Source of the DNA: Verrucomicrobiota bacterium
GTDB taxonomy: Bacteria > Verrucomicrobiota > Verrucomicrobiia > Verrucomicrobiales > Verrucomicrobiaceae
Direction of reading: 5' to 3'
Assembly (NCBI GenBank): GCA_025360015.1
Contig: JANYCZ010000076.1
Span: 1 to 64,000, forward strand
DNA: 64,000 bases
The notes beneath the pieces are model-generated. The model made no database searches. It had not been told where the DNA came from and worked only from the letters and a program-made list of their open reading frames with translations. Positions 58,377 through 64,000 of this stretch are shown in pieces. Every line of letters starts with the position of its first letter. The stretch's first letter is position 1. The position numbers and the translations under genes were made by a program.

Positions 58377-61300
58377 ATGATCCAGACTGCCGCCTGCTCT
58401 CTCCTGTTGCTGTTCGCCTTCAGCTCCACGCTTTCCGCGCAGGCGGATGGCCTCAAGTCGAAGACGACTTACGCGAAAGCTTACGGTGAGACGAAAAATG
58501 CCGTGGCCGTGGATGCAGCCAAAGATCTGCCGCGCTACCCCGCAGTTGAGCCCAAGGATGCCATCGCCACATGGCAGGTAAAAAAGGGCTTCAAGCTCCA
58601 GCTCGCCGCGCATGAGCCGCAGGTGCGCAGCCCCATCGCCGTGTGCTTTGATGAGAACGGGCGCATGTTTGTCTGCGAAATGATCGACTACAGCGAGATG
58701 CGCGATGTCACACCCCACCTCGGCCGCATCTCCATGCTGGAGGACAAAGACGGTGACGGCTACTACGAGACGAGCCAGGTCTTTGCCGATGACCTGCCCT
58801 GGCCTACGGGCCTCGTCTGGGCGAATGGCGGTCTGTTTGTCGGTGCCACACCGGACATCTGGCGCTTTGAGGATAAAGACGGCGATGGCAAGGCCGAGGT
58901 GCGCGAGAAGGTCTTCACCGGCTTTGGCACCGGCTTAAAAATCCTCAATGTGCAGGGCCTCATGAACAGCTTCCAGTGGGGCCAGGACAACCGCATCCAC
59001 GTGCTCGCCGGCGGTGGTAATCGCGGCATCGTCACCTGCCTGAAGCGGCCAGACGACAAAGGCGTGGAGCTCGGCGGCAAGGACTTCTGGTTTGATCCGC
59101 TCACGCTCGAGTTCGGCCTCGAAGGCGGCGGCGCGCAGTATGGCATGAGCTTTGACAACTACGGGCGCAAGTTCGCCTGCTCAAACTCCGACCACCTGCA
59201 GTACTGGGTTTACGATGACAAGTACGCGAACCGCAATCCCTACTACCCCATGCCGCCCGCACGCCAGAGCATCGCGGTGGACGGCGGCGCAGCGGAGGTC
59301 TTTCGCATCAGTCCGGACGAACCCTGGCGCATCATCCGCACACGCTGGCGCATTGCCGGTGTGGTGAAGGGCGCGGTGGAAGGCGGCGGTCGTGTGAGCG
59401 GTTACTTCACCGGCGCGAGTGGCACCACCATCTATCGCGGCGATGCCTACGGCCCCGAGTTCGTGAACAACAGCTTCACCGGAGATGCAGGCGGCCAGCT
59501 CGTGCATCGCAAGATCATCAAGCCCAGTGCGGACGGCATCAGCCTCATCGGCGAACGCCCCGCCGACGAGCACGGCTTTGAATTCGCCGCCAGCAAGGAC
59601 ACCTGGGTGCGTGTGGTGAACTTCGCCAACGCCCCCGACGGCTGCCTGCACATCTGCGACATGTATCGCGAAGTCATCGAGCATCCCTGGAGCATCCCTG
59701 ACGAGATCAAAAAACACATCGACCTCAACAGCGGTAACGACCGCGGTCGCATCTACCGCATCGTGCCCGACAAAGGAGCAGAGCGCATCGGTCAAAAGGT
59801 GGCACTTGGCAAAATGAGCACCGAAGAACTCGTGCAGACCCTCGGCCATCCCAACGGCTGGCACCGCGACACCGCGCAGCGCTTGCTGTTTGAGCGCGAG
59901 GACAAAGCGGCGGTGCCGCTGCTGGAGATGGTGCTCAGTGGAAACAACCCTTTGGCGAAGCTGCATGCGCTGGGGGTGCTTCGTGGCCTCAATGCGTTGA
60001 ATACGTCAATAATCAGCAAGGCAATCTCTGATAAAGATACTTTTGTTGTGGAAGCCGCTCTACGTTTGTCTGAGGCTCTGCAGCCAAGCGCGGCAGGTTT
60101 TGATGAAGTCGCGAAGGTAATCAAGGAGCAAACGCGAAGTGGCGCCATGCGTGTTCATTTTCAAATTGCACTCACTGCAGGCGAATTTCTAAAGGATGCC
60201 GATCTCTTCGACAAGCAGGCCTCAAAACAGGTGCCTTCCTCAAGCCGCAGCCCAATGATTTCCAGTGTCGCTGAAATGGTTCTTCATGACCTGCCGACTA
60301 GTGATCGTGTGGTTGACGCCTTCTTGTGTGGAAACCCAGATGTGAGCATTGCCCTGGTCACAGCCATCTTTTTTGACAGAGCCGAATTAGACAAAGCGGA
60401 ACCAGCAGAGCTCAAGTCTATATCGAAGATCATTCAAGCAGCGGGTAGCTCAGCTAAAACGGCTCATCAGGCGGAACGTGATAGAGGTGGAAAGACCAAT
60501 GCTTCACTTCTTGTTGGTTTAATTGCATCAACTCCCAGACCGGAGTTCATCAGTGCCTTGGCCACCGGATTCAAGAAGGCAGGGATCAATCTTGCTGACG
60601 CCGATACCGACCATAAGCTCAACATCGTCTTCACCAAGGCTGCAGCAACCGCAGCCGACACCACGGCGACTCTTTCCTCACGCCTCGAATCCATCCAACT
60701 ACTCGGCCTCACCTCTTCCAAGGAAGCCACCGACGCATTGACTCTATGCCTCGCGCAAGGTCAACCCGATGCGGTGCAAGCAGCGGCGATTCGCACACTG
60801 GCGCAGAGCAGTTCACCCGCTGTAACAAAGACACTGATTGCAGGCTGGCCCGGCTTCGGCGTCACAGCCAAAGAAGCCGCTCTCGATGCTCTCCTCTCCC
60901 GCGAGGACCGCGCTCTCGTATTGCTGGAATCCGGCGTGGTGAAGCCGACGGAGTTCTCCGCTTCCCAAGTCCAGTCGCTGCTCATGAACAAGTCAGAGAA
61001 GGTCGCTGTGGCGGCAAAGACGGCGCTGGCATCCGTCATTCCGCCATCGCGTGAGGAAGTGATGGCGAAGTTCAAACCCGCAATCGCCGCGAAAGGTGAT
61101 GCGACGAAGGGGCAGATGCAGTACATGGCGCGTTGCGTGGCGTGTCATCGTGCTGGAAACATGGGCTTGCAGCTCGGACCGGACCTCATCACGGTGAAAA
61201 CCAAGGGCCGCGAGGCCCTGCTGACGGCTATTTTGGAGCCACACAAGGAAGTCGCGTCTCAGTTCATCGCCTACACAGTCGTCACAAAAGATGGCCAAAC

Positions 61301-61496
61301 ACTGGTTGGAATTATTACGAACGACACCGCGTCCAGCATGACGCTGCGGATGATGGGCGGGATGGAGAAGACCTTGCAGCGTTCGGAAATCAAAGGCAGC
61401 AGCTCCACGGGCCAGAGCCTGATGCCCGAAGGATTGGAGACCGGCATGAGCGTCGAAGACATGGCCAATTTGCTTAGCTTCATTGAGGGACAGTAA
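58377..61496 (+). CDS. PVC-type haem-binding CxxCH protein (membrane-bound dehydrogenase-like)
   Basis: 1039 residues. A signal peptide (CSLLLLFAFSSTLSAQA) leads to a sorbosone-dehydrogenase-like propeller at about 45-480: FDENGRMFVCEMIDYSEM, ISMLEDKDGDGYYETSQVF and FEDKDGDGKAEVREKVF (Ca-binding-like Asp loops), and NFANAPDGCLHICDMYREVIEHP. A HEAT-repeat region (about 480-900) and a C-terminal cytochrome c domain with CVACHRAG at 920-927 follow. It lacks the NPCBM module of its 44540 paralogue. The segment 59990-60560 is visibly lower in GC. Probable periplasmic sugar oxidation. Confidence 0.9.
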   Translation: MIQTAACSLLLLFAFSSTLSAQADGLKSKTTYAKAYGETKNAVAVDAAKDLPRYPAVEPKDAIATWQVKKGFKLQLAAHEPQVRSPIAVCFDENGRMFVCEMIDYSEMRDVTPHLGRISMLEDKDGDGYYETSQVFADDLPWPTGLVWANGGLFVGATPDIWRFEDKDGDGKAEVREKVFTGFGTGLKILNVQGLMNSFQWGQDNRIHVLAGGGNRGIVTCLKRPDDKGVELGGKDFWFDPLTLEFGLEGGGAQYGMSFDNYGRKFACSNSDHLQYWVYDDKYANRNPYYPMPPARQSIAVDGGAAEVFRISPDEPWRIIRTRWRIAGVVKGAVEGGGRVSGYFTGASGTTIYRGDAYGPEFVNNSFTGDAGGQLVHRKIIKPSADGISLIGERPADEHGFEFAASKDTWVRVVNFANAPDGCLHICDMYREVIEHPWSIPDEIKKHIDLNSGNDRGRIYRIVPDKGAERIGQKVALGKMSTEELVQTLGHPNGWHRDTAQRLLFEREDKAAVPLLEMVLSGNNPLAKLHALGVLRGLNALNTSIISKAISDKDTFVVEAALRLSEALQPSAAGFDEVAKVIKEQTRSGAMRVHFQIALTAGEFLKDADLFDKQASKQVPSSSRSPMISSVAEMVLHDLPTSDRVVDAFLCGNPDVSIALVTAIFFDRAELDKAEPAELKSISKIIQAAGSSAKTAHQAERDRGGKTNASLLVGLIASTPRPEFISALATGFKKAGINLADADTDHKLNIVFTKAAATAADTTATLSSRLESIQLLGLTSSKEATDALTLCLAQGQPDAVQAAAIRTLAQSSSPAVTKTLIAGWPGFGVTAKEAALDALLSREDRALVLLESGVVKPTEFSASQVQSLLMNKSEKVAVAAKTALASVIPPSREEVMAKFKPAIAAKGDATKGQMQYMARCVACHRAGNMGLQLGPDLITVKTKGREALLTAILEPHKEVASQFIAYTVVTKDGQTLVGIITNDTASSMTLRMMGGMEKTLQRSEIKGSSSTGQSLMPEGLETGMSVEDMANLLSFIEGQ

Positions 61497-61562
61497 CCCC
61501 CCCTTAAAACTGATCCTGTTTTTCTTTGCAGCCGCCGCTGTCTGCGCTCCTTTGATTCTTCC

Positions 61563-62477
61563 ATGAAGACAACCCCCGTTACCTTTGAAGATCTGCAGTC
61601 CTCCGTCATCGCCGTGCCGCCGCTGTGCCGGAACAAAGATCTGTCTTTGGCCAAATCGCAAAACAGCCGCCTGATCAAGCACATGCACAAAGGTGGCATC
61701 CGCACGCTGCTGTACGGGGGCAATGCCAATCTCTACAACATCGCCCCAAGCGAGTACCACTCCCTTCTGAAGATGCTCGTCGATGTGTCTCCAGAGGACA
61801 TGTGGATCATCCCATCCGTCGGCCCGATGTATGGCACGGCAATGGATCAGGCCCGAATTCTGAGCGAGTTCGCCTTCCCCACGGCCATGCTGCTCCCGAC
61901 GTTGTTCCCATCCAAGCCTGCCGGTGTCGCCACCGCCATCCGCCACTTCGTGGAGAAGTCCGGCATCAAAGCGGTGCTGTACATCAAGGACGGTGCCTAC
62001 GTCACTCCAGAGATCGCCGCCGAGCTCGTCAATGACGGCCTCATCTCCTGGATCAAATACGCCATCGTCGAAGAAGATCCAAAGAAGGACCCTTATCTCA
62101 AGAAGCTCCTCAAGCTGGTGGACCCCAAGCTCATCGTCAGCGGCATCGGCGAGCAGCCATCCATCATCCATCTGCGTGACTTCGGTGTCACCGGCTTCAC
62201 CGCGGGCTGCGTCTGCATCGCCCCTTCGCGCTCCACCGCTCTGCTCCAGGCCATCTTGAAGAAAGACTGGGACACCGCCGAAGCGATCCGCGAAGAATTC
62301 GTTGCACTCGAAGACCTGCGCAACGCGCACAGCCCGATCCTCGTGCTGCATCACGCCGTCGAGCTCGCAGGTGTGGCCCAGACCGGCCCCGTGATGCCAC
62401 TGCTCACCGAGCTTCCGGCGGCCTTGCTGCCGAAGATCGAGAAGGTGGCCAAGGCGCTTCTGGCGAAGAATGGCTGA
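61563..62477 (+). CDS. Dihydrodipicolinate synthase (DapA)-family lyase
   Basis: 304 residues, a cytosolic TIM barrel of the N-acetylneuraminate lyase/DapA superfamily. Landmarks are KHMHKGGIRTLLYGGNANLY (substrate loop, about 40-59), PSVGPMYGTAMDQA, and VLYIKDGAYVTPE, where K142 is the predicted Schiff-base lysine. GIGEQPSIIHLRDFGVTGFTAG follows. The usual GTTGE is replaced by GGNANL, so it is a non-DapA member acting on a different 2-oxo acid or aldehyde. It lies between a dehydrogenase and a sugar isomerase, fitting carbohydrate breakdown. Confidence 0.88.
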   Translation: MKTTPVTFEDLQSSVIAVPPLCRNKDLSLAKSQNSRLIKHMHKGGIRTLLYGGNANLYNIAPSEYHSLLKMLVDVSPEDMWIIPSVGPMYGTAMDQARILSEFAFPTAMLLPTLFPSKPAGVATAIRHFVEKSGIKAVLYIKDGAYVTPEIAAELVNDGLISWIKYAIVEEDPKKDPYLKKLLKLVDPKLIVSGIGEQPSIIHLRDFGVTGFTAGCVCIAPSRSTALLQAILKKDWDTAEAIREEFVALEDLRNAHSPILVLHHAVELAGVAQTGPVMPLLTELPAALLPKIEKVAKALLAKNG

Positions 62478-62629
62478 GTGGGAAGTTAGGAAGTTGACGG
62501 TGGTTGACGATTGTTCCAAACCACTGGCTGACTCCGTGATCAACAGAGCATTAGTCCCTGCCAAATGCGCCGACGTTTGAATTGACGGTTTGTGACAACT
62601 CACGTCATGGATGTGCGTACACTCACGCC

Positions 62630-63523
62630 ATGACCTCACGCCGTCGCTTCATCCACTCTCTCTCCAGCACCGCCCTCCTTGCCGCTTCCGGTGGCATCCT
62701 TGCCCAAGAAGCGGCCAAGCCCACCCGCAAGCTGCGCAAGGCCATCATGGGCGGCACGCTGGGCATCAAGGGCACGCTCATCGAGAAATACAAAGCTGCC
62801 AAGGAAGCGGGCTACGAAGGCGTCGAGCCCGCTGGGGGAATGAACCAGCAGGAGGTGATCGAGGCACTCGGCCAGTCGGGCCTGCAAGCCGCCAGCGTGT
62901 GCTGCCACACGCACTGGAAGCAGACGCTCACGCATGATGATCCCAAAATCCGCGAAGAAGGTCTGCAAGGCGTGCTCACCACCCTGCGCGATGCCAAGGC
63001 CTACGGTGCCGATTCCATCCTCGTGGTGCCCGGTGTGGTGAGTGAAATGGTGCCTTATGACGTCGCCTGGGAGCGCTCCATCGCCGAGATCAAAAAGGCC
63101 GTGCCGCTGGCCAAGGAACTCGGCGTGAAGATCTCCATCGAGAACGTCTGGAACAATTTCCTCCTCAGCCCGCTGGAAGCTGTGCGCTATCTCGATGAAA
63201 TCGGCGACCCCATCGTGGGCTGGCACTTCGACATCGGCAACGTGCTGCGCTACGGCTGGCCCGATCAGTGGATCAAAATCCTGGGCAAGCGCATCAACCG
63301 CATCCACGTCAAAGAATACAGCACCAAGAAGATGAAGGACGAAGGCGTCTGGAAAGGCTTCGACTGCGACCTCACCCAAGGCGACAACAACTGGCCCGCC
63401 ATCATGAAAGCTCTCGACACCGCAGGCTACACCGGCTGGGCCATCAGCGAGCAGCGCGGCGGGATCAATCCCGACGGCCTCAAGCTGCTCACCGAGCGCA
63501 TGGACAAAATCTTCGCAATGTAA
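62630..63523 (+). CDS. Sugar phosphate isomerase/epimerase with Tat-type signal
   Basis: 297 residues. The N-terminus MTSRRRFIHSLSSTALLAAS has a twin-arginine-like signal, so it is probably exported folded. The body is an AP endonuclease 2/xylose isomerase-like TIM barrel: YKAAKEAGYEGVEPAGGMNQ, SICCHTHWK-like VCCHTH, DAKAYGADSILVVPG, GVKISIENVWNNFLLSP and GDPIVGWHFDIGNVLRYG with metal-binding Glu, His and Asp. Such exported TIM-barrel enzymes are common in PVC bacteria near Gfo/Idh/MocA or dehydrogenase genes. The PIG-L gene follows 60 bp later and is co-oriented. Confidence 0.9.
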   Translation: MTSRRRFIHSLSSTALLAASGGILAQEAAKPTRKLRKAIMGGTLGIKGTLIEKYKAAKEAGYEGVEPAGGMNQQEVIEALGQSGLQAASVCCHTHWKQTLTHDDPKIREEGLQGVLTTLRDAKAYGADSILVVPGVVSEMVPYDVAWERSIAEIKKAVPLAKELGVKISIENVWNNFLLSPLEAVRYLDEIGDPIVGWHFDIGNVLRYGWPDQWIKILGKRINRIHVKEYSTKKMKDEGVWKGFDCDLTQGDNNWPAIMKALDTAGYTGWAISEQRGGINPDGLKLLTERMDKIFAM

Positions 63524-63583
63524 GCATTCGCGTCAGTCTTCTGAAATTCGTCATTCGTCATTCTGGTTTCGTCATTCCTCCGC

Positions 63584-64000
63584 ATGCCCTCCGCCCTCGC
63601 CATCTTCGCCCATCCTGACGACATCGAATTCGTCGCCGCCGGAACCCTGCTGCAGCTCAAGGCGCGCGGCTGGGACATCCACTACATCAACCTCTGCACC
63701 GGCAATGGCGGCTCCGTGCAGATGGACGGCCCCACGACCACCCAGAAGCGCCTGGAGGAAGGCCAGGAGGCCGCACGCATCCTCGGTGCCACGTTTTATC
63801 CGCCCATCTGCGATGACCTGGAGCTGACCTACTCCGTGCCCTTCCTGCGCAAAGTAGCTGCCGTGGTGCGCATGGCAAAGCCGAGCATCGTGCTCACCCA
63901 TGCGCCTGCGGATTATATGGAGGATCACATGCAGGCCTGTCGCCTCGCCGTCACCGCCGCATTCTCCCACTGCATCCCGAATTTCCAGACGGATCCCCAC
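63584..64000 (+). CDS. PIG-L family deacetylase (partial, runs off the window)
   Basis: The first 139 codons of a LmbE/PIG-L protein. MPSALAIFAHPDDIEFVAAG carries the AHPDD zinc-binding motif, followed by YINLCTGNGGS, EGQEAARILGATF and VLTHAPADYMEDHMQACRLAV with the second zinc-ligand HxxDHxx-like region. The enzyme removes acetyl groups from N-acetylglucosaminyl or related substrates. The frame is open to the last base of the window. Co-oriented with the isomerase upstream. Confidence 0.9.
   Translation, partial: MPSALAIFAHPDDIEFVAAGTLLQLKARGWDIHYINLCTGNGGSVQMDGPTTTQKRLEEGQEAARILGATFYPPICDDLELTYSVPFLRKVAAVVRMAKPSIVLTHAPADYMEDHMQACRLAVTAAFSHCIPNFQTDPH

Overview
The window looks like a chromosomal segment of a high-GC member of the Verrucomicrobiota, most likely Verrucomicrobiaceae (Prosthecobacter/Verrucomicrobium-like). 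The signs are two very large secreted PVC-type CxxCH (c-type haem) sorbosone-dehydrogenase-like proteins, sugar-catabolic accessory genes (Gfo/Idh/MocA, TIM-barrel isomerase with a Tat-like signal, PIG-L, DapA-like), rsmA fused to a NUDIX domain, and a eukaryote-type hisA. The lineage is inferred from gene content only; no rRNA is present.

Layout. 1-777 has no convincing gene but holds palindromes and a strong hairpin terminator. 778-3340 carries an MFS nucleoside-type transporter, tRNA-Pro(GGG) on the minus strand and an ABC ATPase. After a duplicated palindromic repeat, the ATPase is followed by its probable substrate-binding protein and fused permease (3846-7281). 7365-11137 holds a Uma2 nuclease-fold protein, an AlkZ-related/WYL-regulator pair, a VOC protein and a replisome-organiser-like protein. 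11373-20250 is mostly housekeeping: mnmA, a cNMP-binding/thioredoxin-reductase-like flavoprotein, a secreted chorismate mutase, membrane proteins, a NUDIX hydrolase, a decayed PIN toxin with its antitoxin, rplI, a Gfo/Idh/MocA oxidoreductase and a CYTH protein. A ROK kinase follows (20258-21316).

21317-32060 is the accessory region. It has a small paralogous family of secreted proteins (one intact pair plus a fragment), a Y1/IS200-like transposase gene inside 54-bp near-perfect inverted repeats, and a truncated Phd-type antitoxin at its edge. It also has a DUF3987 protein with an excisionase-like HTH protein, and a restriction-modification system with an N6-adenine methyltransferase, a restriction endonuclease split at a G8 tract, and a controller-like HTH protein.

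32225-43676 is a coherent surface/signalling cluster: a FecR-domain protein, a 1760-residue two-partner-secretion exoprotein, its outer-membrane TpsB transporter and a CHASE2-class III nucleotide cyclase. 43872-64000 returns to metabolism: lipoprotein, CxxCH protein, putative glycosidase-fold protein, LON-domain protein, FAH hydrolase, HisA, LeuA behind a leucine-rich leader peptide, HAD phosphatase, RsmA-NUDIX, PanD, a second CxxCH protein, DapA-like lyase, sugar isomerase, and a PIG-L deacetylase that runs off the end.

The most striking genome-scale feature is the density of short intergenic palindromic repeats, at least four families. Their stems vary between copies while keeping base pairing, they are often arranged as inverted pairs, and they lie right after stop codons or have been absorbed into reading frames. 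They resemble REP/BIME systems.
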